From an uncultured Lachnospiraceae bacterium (GTDB lineage Bacteria > Bacillota > Clostridia > Lachnospirales > Lachnospiraceae): a stretch of DNA of 17,508 nt. Where the stretch lies: positions 1-17,508 of the forward strand of contig CALFCS010000040.1 in the NCBI GenBank assembly GCA_937950565.1, given 5' to 3'. Shown one piece after another: positions 1 to 5,709 of the stretch (the stretch's first letter is position 1; each line of letters starts with the position of its first letter). The notes under the pieces were generated by a model. The model saw only the letters and a program-made list of their open reading frames with translations, was not told the DNA's origin and made no database searches. The translations under genes and the position numbers were made by a program.

Positions 1-2
1 AA

Positions 3-1619
3 CATATTAACACGAAAAAGAGTGTTGCTGCCTACTGCCGTGTTTCCACGGACAACGAAGACCAAGCCAATTCCTTTGAAAGTCAGCAGCGTTATTTTCG
101 CCAATATATCGAGCGTAATCCCGATTGGGAGTTATACGAAATTTTTGCCGATGAAGGTATTTCTGGCACGAACACAAAGAAGAGAAAAGAATTTAACCGC
201 ATGATAGCGTGTGCTAAGAACGGCGATTTCGATTTGATTGTCACAAAGGAGATTTCTCGTTTTGCGAGAAATACCCTTGATAGTATTTATTATACCCGTG
301 ACCTCAAAAAACATGGTGTTGGCGTTATCTTTATGAATGATAATATCAACACCTTAGACGGCGATGCGGAACTTCGGCTTGCCATTATGTCCTCTATCGC
401 ACAAGAAGAAAGTCGTAAGACTTCCGAGCGTGTGAAATGGGGGCAGAAACGTCAGATGGAGCAAGGCGTTGTGTTCGGACGAAGTATGCTCGGCTATGAT
501 GTCCGTGACGGCAAAATGTATATCAATGAGGAAGGGGCAAAGGTTGTCCGCCTTATTTTTCATAAGTTTGTCAACGAGGGAAAAGGTACTCATGTGATAG
601 CCCGTGAGCTTCGGGAAGAAGGCATCCTGCCTATGCGTGTTAAGGAATGGCAGAATACGGTCATTCTTCGTGTCATACGCAACGAGAAATACTGTGGCGA
701 TTTAGTGCAGAAAAAAACCTATACGCCAGATTTCCTCTCCCACGAAAAGAAATACAACCGAGGGCAGGAGGAATTTGTCATTATCAAAGACCACCACGAG
801 CCGATTATCTCCCGTGAGCTTTTCGATAAAGCAAACCGCATTTTAGATGCAAAATCACTTTCACAGGAGGGCAAGGCAAAACACAGCAACCGTTATCCGT
901 TCTCTGGAAAAATCAAATGCGGATGCTGCGGTTCAAGTTATGTGGCAAGGTACAAGACCCGTAAAGACGGAAGCCGTTACAAGGCGTGGCGTTGCCACGA
1001 AGCCGCCAAACATGGAAGCCCTCATATTGATAAGGCGGGTAATCAGGTAGGCTGTACGGGGCTTACTATCCGCAATGAAGATGCGACCCACATCATGTAT
1101 CTTGTTACCAAGAGCCTTAAATATAACAGAGATAAAATCACGAACAATTTGATTTCGATTATTCAATCTATAATTGCTATGGATACAACAGGCACAGATG
1201 TCGAGAAGCTGAAAGCCCAGATTGCAACTATCGAGGATAAGCGTACAAAGCTTCTTGACATTTATATGGATGGCAACATAACAAAAGACGAGTTTTCGTC
1301 GGCACGGGCTAAATGCGATGCTGAAATTGCCGAGCTTCAATCGGTTATCGACAGCATTGATAAACAGCAAACGATGATAAAGCAGCAGCAACAGCTTATC
1401 AGCGAAATCACGGAAGCCATTAAGGAAATTGTCGGTGGTGTTGAATATGAAGATGAATTTTACAAGCACATTTTAGATAAGATGGTTGTTAATGATAAGG
1501 ACAACATTGATGTGTATTTAAATTTACTTCCTTTGAAATGGAGCTATACGGTTGCAAAAGCATCTACGGGAAATCGTCCACTGGAAGATTTCCCGCACAC
1601 AGAGCGAAAAAAGCGTTAG
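3..1619 (+). CDS. Large serine recombinase (site-specific integrase), 5' end cut by window edge
   Basis: This enzyme cuts and rejoins DNA at attachment sites through a 5'-phosphoserine link and would integrate and excise the element. The frame is open from base 3, well before the first ATG at 201, and the upstream part encodes the catalytic motif AAYCRVSTD (Ser codon at 45-47), so the ATG at 201 is not the start. About 538 residues are visible and probably only a handful are missing. In order: N-terminal resolvase domain with YCRVSTD, DEGISGT and the arginine-rich ISRFARNT; a helix with AQEESRKTSERV; the recombinase domain (roughly residues 165-290); a zinc-ribbon with CGCC, then C and C (about 300-350); a long coiled coil (about 400-470); and a short C-terminal segment. 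This layout is that of transposon or phage large serine integrases such as TndX and its relatives. The gene ends beside the cotJC junction. The exact family cannot be named from sequence alone. Confidence 0.93.
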   Translation, partial: HINTKKSVAAYCRVSTDNEDQANSFESQQRYFRQYIERNPDWELYEIFADEGISGTNTKKRKEFNRMIACAKNGDFDLIVTKEISRFARNTLDSIYYTRDLKKHGVGVIFMNDNINTLDGDAELRLAIMSSIAQEESRKTSERVKWGQKRQMEQGVVFGRSMLGYDVRDGKMYINEEGAKVVRLIFHKFVNEGKGTHVIARELREEGILPMRVKEWQNTVILRVIRNEKYCGDLVQKKTYTPDFLSHEKKYNRGQEEFVIIKDHHEPIISRELFDKANRILDAKSLSQEGKAKHSNRYPFSGKIKCGCCGSSYVARYKTRKDGSRYKAWRCHEAAKHGSPHIDKAGNQVGCTGLTIRNEDATHIMYLVTKSLKYNRDKITNNLISIIQSIIAMDTTGTDVEKLKAQIATIEDKRTKLLDIYMDGNITKDEFSSARAKCDAEIAELQSVIDSIDKQQTMIKQQQQLISEITEAIKEIVGGVEYEDEFYKHILDKMVVNDKDNIDVYLNLLPLKWSYTVAKASTGNRPLEDFPHTERKKR

Positions 1620-1836
1620 CCCCTGAAAGGAACATTTCAGGGGCTTCTCTACCGATATCTGTAAGAATTCCAGTTACCTCTTTATAAGGCACTGTATAAC
1701 GCTGTGCAAGATAGCGCATAGAAGCGGATAATTCGCCGTCTGGTCCTCCGAACTGGCTGATGATAACCTGGGCGATTTTGGGGTCTCTTTTTGTGATCTT
1801 TACCGGGTACTGAAGTCTTTTTTCATATAACCACAT
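1564..1836 (-). pseudogene. cotJC: Spore coat manganese-catalase-like protein CotJC, truncated by element insertion
   Basis: CotJC is a spore coat or inner coat protein of the manganese catalase family, made in the mother cell. The first 62 codons (1651-1836) match the family start: MWLYEKRLQYPVKI..., then FGGPDGELSASMRYLAQRY and ending GILTDIG. The normal protein is about 190 residues and continues with an E-x-x-H-type metal-binding segment. Here the frame leaves family sequence at 1650, gains 28 residues encoded by element DNA and stops at 1564-1566, inside the 3' end of the recombinase gene. The Mn-binding helices are therefore missing and the product should be inactive. The start is ATG at 1834-1836, three bases after the cotJB stop, with GGAGG upstream. 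The remaining two thirds should lie at the other end of the element. If the element excises precisely, cotJC would be restored; this is inference. Confidence 0.88.
1619..1644. terminator. Perfect 10-bp inverted repeat at the element end; possible terminator
   Basis: GCCCCTGAAA (1619-1628) and TTTCAGGGGC (1635-1644) form a perfect 10-bp stem with a six-base loop. It starts at the last base of the recombinase stop codon and ends about five bases before the cotJC junction. On the plus strand the following TTCTCT is a weak U-tract. On the minus strand a run of six T comes after five unpaired bases. It probably stops recombinase transcription or read-through between element and chromosome, and it could also be part of the attachment site. 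Confidence 0.5.
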
Positions 1837-1839
1837 ATC

Positions 1840-2109
1840 TTAACATCCTCCTTCCTGCCATGGCCATGGCTCGTTTATCCATGCCCAGCGCTCGGCCGGG
1901 GTACAAGTAGTGTCAATTGTGAGAGGGCCATAATATTTGGCGTATTCTTTTAATGCCTGCATACGTTGTTCTTTGAACTCATCAAAATATTCCAGGGCAT
2001 CCGTATTATGTGGATGGGTGTCGAGGAAAAGCTTGACGTCATCAACAGCAAAACTTACAATATTAATCCAGTCAAGTAGTTCTTTCCGGCAGGGTTTGTT
2101 ATCTGACAT
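1840..2109 (-). CDS. cotJB: Spore coat protein CotJB
   Basis: This small, mostly helical protein works with CotJA and CotJC in the spore coat; its biochemical role is not known. The 89 residues carry the family pattern: an N-terminal helix with LLDWINIVSFAVDDVKLFLDTHP, a middle helix with EYFDEFKEQR, then the KYYGPLT segment and a C-terminus rich in Trp and Pro (WINEPWPW). Length is normal (about 85-90 residues). The gene overlaps the 3' end of cotJA by 11 bases and is followed three bases later by cotJC, so the three genes are translationally coupled in one operon. It is intact, unlike cotJC. Confidence 0.92.
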   Translation of the reverse strand: MSDNKPCRKELLDWINIVSFAVDDVKLFLDTHPHNTDALEYFDEFKEQRMQALKEYAKYYGPLTIDTTCTPAERWAWINEPWPWQEGGC

Positions 2110-2383
2110 TCTGACATCCTCCTATTCCCTTGAATGGTTTGTCTAACTCCTCAAATATTGTTCCGCGGCAGAGAGCTTTCTCTGCTTCGTATATCTTCTG
2201 CCATTTCTGCCATGGGACATATGCCATAGCAAGAGGCATACCCTGCAGTTCGTCAGAGGCAGAGCGCTCAGTACGGCATACAGGGCAGGAGGTTTCTGTG
2301 CGCGGCATAGCCGTAGCGGGACCAGTCTGCTGATAAGCTCTGCGTCTCATATAATCGGATGAATTATATCTGTAATTTTGCAC
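2099..2383 (-). CDS. cotJA: Spore coat associated protein CotJA
   Basis: First gene of the cotJABC spore-coat operon. The C-terminal half has the family signature LAMAYVPWQKWQKIYEAEKALCRGTIFEELDKPFKG. The N-terminal 40 residues are variable and include a CPVC pair that I would not interpret. The start is GTG at 2381-2383, chosen because AAAGGAG (minus strand, 2391-2397) lies seven bases upstream and there is no ATG in that position. Predicted length is 94 residues, close to the family. cotJ operons in Bacillus are transcribed by sigma-E in the mother cell, but I could not pick out a convincing sigma-E promoter in the 100-bp divergent spacer. Confidence 0.9.
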   Translation of the reverse strand: MQNYRYNSSDYMRRRAYQQTGPATAMPRTETSCPVCRTERSASDELQGMPLAMAYVPWQKWQKIYEAEKALCRGTIFEELDKPFKGIGGCQNVR

Positions 2384-2434
2384 GTGAATGCTCCTTTCAT
2401 GAAATATTTACAATACCATACTATGTTTTAGGTG

Positions 2435-2463
2435 TTGTTTTTGTGCCCTCACCCAGTTATAAT
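2435..2463 (+). promoter_or_regulatory. Sigma-A-type promoter for the upstream SEDS gene
   Basis: TTGTTT (2435-2440) and a perfect TATAAT (2458-2463) are separated by 17 bases. Transcription would start near 2470, giving a very short leader with GGAG at 2474-2477 before the ATG at 2487. It lies in the divergent spacer shared with the cotJ operon. Confidence 0.6.
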
Positions 2464-2486
2464 AAATACGATTGGAGTGTAAAGAT

Positions 2487-3659
2487 ATGGCGAAAAGACA
2501 GAAAAATCAACAGATGAATAAGGGGAAAAAGAGAACAAGAAGAGTGCATTATTTTGATTACAGCCTGCTGGCAGTTCTGGTGTTTTTAATTTGTTTTGGA
2601 CTGGTGATGTTGTATAGCACCAGCTCTTACAGCGCATTGATTGAACACAAGGACAGTATGTATTATTTTAAGAGACAGATTATTTTCTGCATAGCCGGAC
2701 TGGGAATGATGTGGTTTGTATCCCGCATTAATTACCATGCGTATATCAAGCTGGCAAAACCGGTCTATTATCTGTCCATTTTTCTTATGCTGCTTGTACA
2801 GACGCCTCTTGGAAAAGAAGCCAATGGTGCAAGAAGGTGGCTCCGCCTTCCTTTTGGACAACAGTTTCAGCCGGCAGAGATTGCGAAGATTGCGGTAATT
2901 TTACTTATTCCGATGATTATTATCCAGTTGAATAAGGAAATAAAAACATGGCGTGGAATTGGAAAGGTTCTGGCATGGGGCGGATTCAATGCATTGTGTG
3001 TATATAAGCTGACAGAGAATCTGAGTACGGCAATTATTGTCCTGGGCATTACGTGCATCATGATTTTTGTTATGCATCCGAAGACAGCGCCTTTTGTTGC
3101 GATTGCTACAGCAGGACTGGGGGCGGTTTTTATTGGCGTGCAGATGCTTGGAAAGATGGTGGCGAACAGTGATAACTTCCGTCTGCAAAGAATTATTGTG
3201 TGGCTGAATCCGGAACAGTATGCGTCAGATGAAGGCTATCAGACGCTTCAGGGACTGTACGCAATCGGTTCCGGCGGTTTCTTTGGGAAAGGGCTTGGAA
3301 ACAGTGCACAGAAAATGATTATACCGGAGGTTCAAAATGATATGATTCTTTCGGTAATCTGTGAGGAACTCGGCGTGTTTGGGGCGATTGTTGTGCTGGT
3401 TCTGTTTGGGATGCTGTTATATAGATTGCTGTTTATTGCACAGAATGCACCGGATATATATGGTTCCCTGATTGCTACGGGAATTTTTGCACATATTGCG
3501 CTGCAGGTTATTTTGAATGTGGCCGTTGTTACGAATCTGATTCCTAATACTGGTATTACACTGCCGTTTGTCAGTTATGGAGGAACATCTATTTTGTTCC
3601 TTATGATAGAAATGGGGATTGCGTTTGGAGTTTCAAGAACAATTAAAATAGATGAATAA
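2487..3659 (+). CDS. SEDS-family peptidoglycan glycosyltransferase (FtsW/RodA type)
   Basis: A polytopic membrane enzyme that polymerises lipid II into glycan strands together with a partner class B PBP. The 390 residues show about ten membrane segments after a basic cytoplasmic N-terminus. They also contain ANGARRWLRLPFGQQFQPAEIAK after the first segments, the extracellular motif IPEVQNDMI with the likely catalytic Asp285, EELGVFG, and the C-terminal NTGITLPFVSYGGTS. I place the start at ATG 2487 (MAKRQK) because GGAG lies nine bases upstream; an in-frame TTG at 2472 would put that site inside the gene. The product is clearly a paralogue of the spoVE-like protein at 13313-14392. Being outside the dcw operon with its own sigma-A-type promoter, it may be the vegetative FtsW or RodA; the sequence does not decide which. 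Confidence 0.9.
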   Translation: MAKRQKNQQMNKGKKRTRRVHYFDYSLLAVLVFLICFGLVMLYSTSSYSALIEHKDSMYYFKRQIIFCIAGLGMMWFVSRINYHAYIKLAKPVYYLSIFLMLLVQTPLGKEANGARRWLRLPFGQQFQPAEIAKIAVILLIPMIIIQLNKEIKTWRGIGKVLAWGGFNALCVYKLTENLSTAIIVLGITCIMIFVMHPKTAPFVAIATAGLGAVFIGVQMLGKMVANSDNFRLQRIIVWLNPEQYASDEGYQTLQGLYAIGSGGFFGKGLGNSAQKMIIPEVQNDMILSVICEELGVFGAIVVLVLFGMLLYRLLFIAQNAPDIYGSLIATGIFAHIALQVILNVAVVTNLIPNTGITLPFVSYGGTSILFLMIEMGIAFGVSRTIKIDE

Positions 3660-3699
3660 AAGGCTTTATTTTCCAGACTGGATATGATACTATGTATGT

Positions 3700-3741
3700 G
3701 TAGTATTAAAAACTACATGTGATGGTAGTTGAAAACTACAT
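3700..3741 (+). promoter_or_regulatory. Two tandem palindromic units and a TATAAT box upstream of degV
   Basis: Unit 1: GTAGT (3700-3704), seven-base spacer, ACTAC (3712-3716). Unit 2: GTAGTT (3725-3730), GAA, AACTAC (3734-3739). Both end in AAAACTACAT, 23 bp apart (3709-3718 and 3732-3741). Unit 2 runs into a perfect TATAAT at 3741-3746, although no good -35 hexamer sits 17 bases upstream. The arrangement, two similar inverted repeats a little over two helical turns apart and touching a -10 box, looks like an operator for a dimeric repressor. The regulator is unknown. Confidence 0.45.
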
Positions 3742-3792
3742 ATAATAGAAATGAAAAACATGACAAGTGTAAGCATATATCAGGAGGAAATT

Positions 3793-4632
3793 ATGAGCTA
3801 TAAAATTATTGTGGACAGTTGCGGAGAGTTGACGGAAGAAATGAAAAAGTCGGGAATGTTTGAGACAGCGTCCCTGGAAATTGATGTAAATGGATACCAT
3901 ATCGTTGATGATGAAACATTTGATCAGGCGGAATTTTTGAGAAGAGTAGCAGAATCCCCGGAATGTCCGAAATCTTCCTGCCCATCTCCGGAGAGGTATA
4001 TGGAAGGTTATCGTTGCGAGGCCGAACATGTATATGCCGTAACATTGTCGGCAGAGCTGAGCGGCTCATATAATAGTGCGGTGCTTGGAATGAATCTGTA
4101 CCATGAAGAATATGGGAAAAAGGACATCTATGTATTTAATTCACGCTCCGCTTCGGTGGGAGAGACCTTGATTGCCCTCAAGATTCAGGAATGTGAGGAA
4201 AAGGGATTTTCCTTTCAAGAAGTTATCGAGGAAGTAGAAAGATATATTTCAGAACAGCATACGTATTTTGTTCTGGAGACACTGGAAACGCTCAGGAAGA
4301 ATGGAAGACTGACGGGGATTAAGGCAGTTGTGGCGACTGCTCTTAATATTAAGCCGGTCATGGGTTCCACTCCGGAGGGCACGATATGCCAGCTGGGGCA
4401 GGCACGTGGTATGAAGAAGGCGTTGGCGAAAATGACAGACCATATCATTACGGATGTGAAAAATTCAAAAGATAAGATACTTGCAATCACTCATTGTAAT
4501 TGTCGTGAACGTGCGGAAAATGTAAAGAAGAGACTGTTGGAGCTTGCAGAATTTAAAGATGTGATTGTTCTGGATACGGCAGGAATCAGCAGTATGTATG
4601 CGGCAGATGGCGGAATAATTGTAGTTGTATAA
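3793..4632 (+). CDS. DegV-family fatty-acid-binding protein
   Basis: DegV/FakB proteins bind a fatty acid and, in the characterised cases, present it to the kinase FakA for phosphorylation and entry into phospholipid synthesis. Family features in the 279 residues: an N-terminal beta strand KIIVDSCGELT; SSCPSPERY, matching the TSQPSP loop that contacts the carboxylate; SAELSGSYNSA; the segment LRKNGRLTGIKAVVATALNIKPVM; and a final strand IIVVV. The usual C-terminal HTGPG-like loop is replaced by YAADGG, seen in a subset of the family. The start at ATG 3793 is chosen for a perfect AGGAGG five bases upstream and for the canonical MSYKIIVDS beginning; an in-frame ATG at 3751 lacks a ribosome site. 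No fakA-like gene is in the window, so the fatty-acid role is by family only. Confidence 0.87.
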   Translation: MSYKIIVDSCGELTEEMKKSGMFETASLEIDVNGYHIVDDETFDQAEFLRRVAESPECPKSSCPSPERYMEGYRCEAEHVYAVTLSAELSGSYNSAVLGMNLYHEEYGKKDIYVFNSRSASVGETLIALKIQECEEKGFSFQEVIEEVERYISEQHTYFVLETLETLRKNGRLTGIKAVVATALNIKPVMGSTPEGTICQLGQARGMKKALAKMTDHIITDVKNSKDKILAITHCNCRERAENVKKRLLELAEFKDVIVLDTAGISSMYAADGGIIVVV

Positions 4633-4653
4633 ATTGCGGATTTGTGTTATAGT
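4625..4653 (+). promoter_or_regulatory. Promoter for the small membrane protein gene
   Basis: TTGTAT (4625-4630, overlapping the last codons of degV) and TATAGT (4648-4653) are 17 bases apart, a good sigma-A match. It would drive the gene at 4733 independently of degV. Confidence 0.5.
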
Positions 4654-4732
4654 ATATCTGATGGCGCCGGATGGATGTATTATATTGGAAGACAGAACCG
4701 GAGCATAGTACAAGAAGAAGGAGTTTTGATGT

Positions 4733-5038
4733 ATGAGTCAGGAAAAGGTGGACAGATATAAACAGGAAAAGGCAAATCGTAAGAAAACGATGAAAAAAGA
4801 AAAGCTGGCGAGTGTTCTGCGCAAGTGTGCAGTTGGTGTAGTAGGACTTGTGCTTGTGGGATGGCTTGGATATTCCGCATATAATATGTATGATTCCGGG
4901 AGAGAGACTCCGTCAGTCGAGATAGATTATAGTGCATTGGATGATTTCTCACAGGATCTGACAGATGCGGCGTCCGGAGCAGATGCTGACGATGCCGGAA
5001 CACAGGATGCAGATACACAGAGTGAAGCACAGAATTAA
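4733..5038 (+). CDS. Small single-pass membrane protein with acidic tail, unknown function
   Basis: I do not recognise this 101-residue protein. It has a very basic N-terminus (about residues 5-30, KQEKANRKKTMKKEK), one membrane segment (about 30-50, VGVVGLVLVGWLGYSAY) and a C-terminal half rich in Asp, Ala, Gln and Ser. The positive-inside rule puts the tail outside the cell. GGAG lies nine bases before ATG 4733; another ATG at 4729 is in a different frame. The gene sits between degV and the dcw promoter, has its own promoter-like sequence and ends at a strong terminator, so it is probably a one-gene unit and not part of the dcw operon. Codon use and RBS look native. Confidence that it is a real gene is high; its role is unknown. 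Confidence 0.72.
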   Translation: MSQEKVDRYKQEKANRKKTMKKEKLASVLRKCAVGVVGLVLVGWLGYSAYNMYDSGRETPSVEIDYSALDDFSQDLTDAASGADADDAGTQDADTQSEAQN

Positions 5039-5061
5039 AAGAAAAGATAAGGCTTATACAG

Positions 5062-5093
5062 CGGACAGGGTAACCTGTCCGTTTTTCTTTTTT
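5062..5093 (+). terminator. Strong intrinsic terminator
   Basis: CGGACAGG (5062-5069), GTAA loop and CCTGTCCG (5074-5081) form a perfect 8-bp GC-rich stem with a tetraloop, followed at once by TTTTTCTTTTTT. It closes transcription of the small membrane protein gene and insulates the mraZ promoter just downstream. Confidence 0.93.
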
Positions 5094-5114
5094 GCAAAAA
5101 CATGAAAAAAGTGC

Positions 5115-5143
5115 TTGAAATGAAATGAAAAGTGTTTTACAAT
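5115..5143 (+). promoter_or_regulatory. Main dcw operon promoter (PmraZ)
   Basis: TTGAAA (5115-5120) and TACAAT (5138-5143) with a 17-base spacer, a near-consensus sigma-A promoter. Transcription would begin near 5150, leaving a leader of about 110 bases before mraZ. The -10 box lies inside the first of the repeated MraZ-type boxes, so bound MraZ should block the polymerase. Confidence 0.75.
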
Positions 5144-5197
5144 GGTTTCAAGTGGTAGGAAGTGGTGAAAAGTGGTTTCGAAGGGTAAGAAAGTGGG
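5131..5197 (+). promoter_or_regulatory. MraZ operator: seven repeats with about 10-bp period
   Basis: Units related to AGTGGT begin at 5131 (AGTGTT), 5141 (AATGGT), 5151 (AGTGGT), 5161 (AGTGGT), 5171 (AGTGGT), 5181 (AAGGGT) and 5192 (AGTGGG, one base out of phase). The 10-bp spacing places every unit on one face of the helix. MraZ in characterised bacteria autoregulates by binding several TGG- or GTG-containing direct repeats at 10-bp spacing just before its own gene, which is the arrangement here. Five to seven units is more than the three or four described for E. coli and Mollicutes. Confidence 0.82.
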
Positions 5198-5214
5198 AGA
5201 TACTTTGATCTTAC

Positions 5215-5244
5215 TTCACGAAAAGCGTTTTTTGCTTTTGTGAA
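5215..5244 (+). promoter_or_regulatory. Leader hairpin next to the mraZ ribosome binding site
   Basis: TTCAC (5215-5219), a bulged G and AAAAGC (5221-5226) pair with GCTTTT (5234-5239) and GTGAA (5240-5244) across a seven-base T-rich loop. The stem ends one base before the AGAGGTGAG ribosome site of mraZ. It has no U-tract, so it is more likely an mRNA-stability or translation element than a terminator. Confidence 0.4.
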
Positions 5245-5257
5245 AGAGGTGAGCTTT

Positions 5258-5698
5258 ATGTTGAAAGGAGAGTACAGTCATAATATTGATGCAAAGGGCA
5301 GACTTATTATCCCTGCAAAGTTCCGTGACGATTTAGGGGAGAATTTCGTCATAACAAAAGGGATGGAAAATTGCCTTTACGTATATCCGGAAGACGAGTG
5401 GAGCGCCTTTGAAGAAAAACTGAACGCCTTACCAACCACCACAGATAAAAATGCCCGGGCTTTTGCTCATTTCTTTCAGGGGAGTGCAACAGACGGAGAT
5501 TTGGACAAGCAGGGCAGAACATTAATTCCTTCTGTGCTTAGAACATATGCAAAACTTGAAAAGGAAGTTGTGTTTATCGGTATGGGGAAGCGTGCCGAGA
5601 TATGGGATAAGGCCAGATGGGATGAAAAGAATGCTGAAGTGGAACTTAACATTGAGGATATTGCATCTGATATGGAAGCGAGTGGATTCAGTATCTAG
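5258..5698 (+). CDS. mraZ: Transcriptional regulator MraZ
   Basis: MraZ is a ring-forming DNA-binding protein with two SpoVT/AbrB-like folds that represses the dcw operon. The 146 residues include both copies of the signature: DAKGRLIIP (11-19) and DKQGRTLIP (83-91). I choose ATG 5258 because the protein then begins MLKGEYSHNIDAKGR, as in the family, and because AGAGGTG stands at the right distance; the longer in-frame GTG at 5240 lies in a leader hairpin. It is the first gene of the operon, 11 bases before rsmH, and its probable operator repeats are at 5131-5197. Confidence 0.96.
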   Translation: MLKGEYSHNIDAKGRLIIPAKFRDDLGENFVITKGMENCLYVYPEDEWSAFEEKLNALPTTTDKNARAFAHFFQGSATDGDLDKQGRTLIPSVLRTYAKLEKEVVFIGMGKRAEIWDKARWDEKNAEVELNIEDIASDMEASGFSI

Positions 5699-5709
5699 GG
5701 GGAGAAGAT

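Larger units (their letters stand above)
1..1650. mobile_element. Right end of an integrated element inserted in cotJC
   Basis: The stretch from the left edge to about 1650 is the terminal part of an integrated element. It holds a large serine recombinase gene running toward the end of the element, and the recombinase stop codon lies only about 30 bp from the junction with chromosomal cotJC sequence. A recombinase placed at the extreme end, pointing at the attachment site, is typical of serine-recombinase conjugative or mobilisable elements and of some prophages. The junction is seen directly: on the minus strand the CotJC reading frame matches its family up to ...GILTDIG (codon 62, GGT at 1651-1653) and then turns into unrelated residues. 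The left end and cargo of the element are outside the window, so I cannot say whether it is an ICE, a prophage or a smaller mobilisable element. Confidence 0.8.

Noticed and set aside
201..203. ATG at 201 as the recombinase start
   Set aside because: The frame is open to base 3 and the upstream part encodes the catalytic serine motif YCRVSTD, so the gene begins left of the window.
933..1469. Long minus-strand open frame opposite the recombinase
   Set aside because: No family resemblance, no ribosome site, and fully covered by a well-supported gene on the other strand; it is a shadow frame.
2384..2470. Sigma-E promoter for cotJA on the minus strand
   Set aside because: A CATAGTAT-like -10 is visible but no matching -35 at 13-15 bases; not convincing.
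3654..3674. AATAAA-AGGC-TTTATT hairpin after the first SEDS gene as a terminator
   Set aside because: The stem is six A-U pairs only and overlaps the stop codon; too weak to call.
5131..5197. CRISPR-like or simple tandem repeat
   Set aside because: Units are 10 bp without spacers and lie in the mraZ promoter; MraZ operator is the better explanation.
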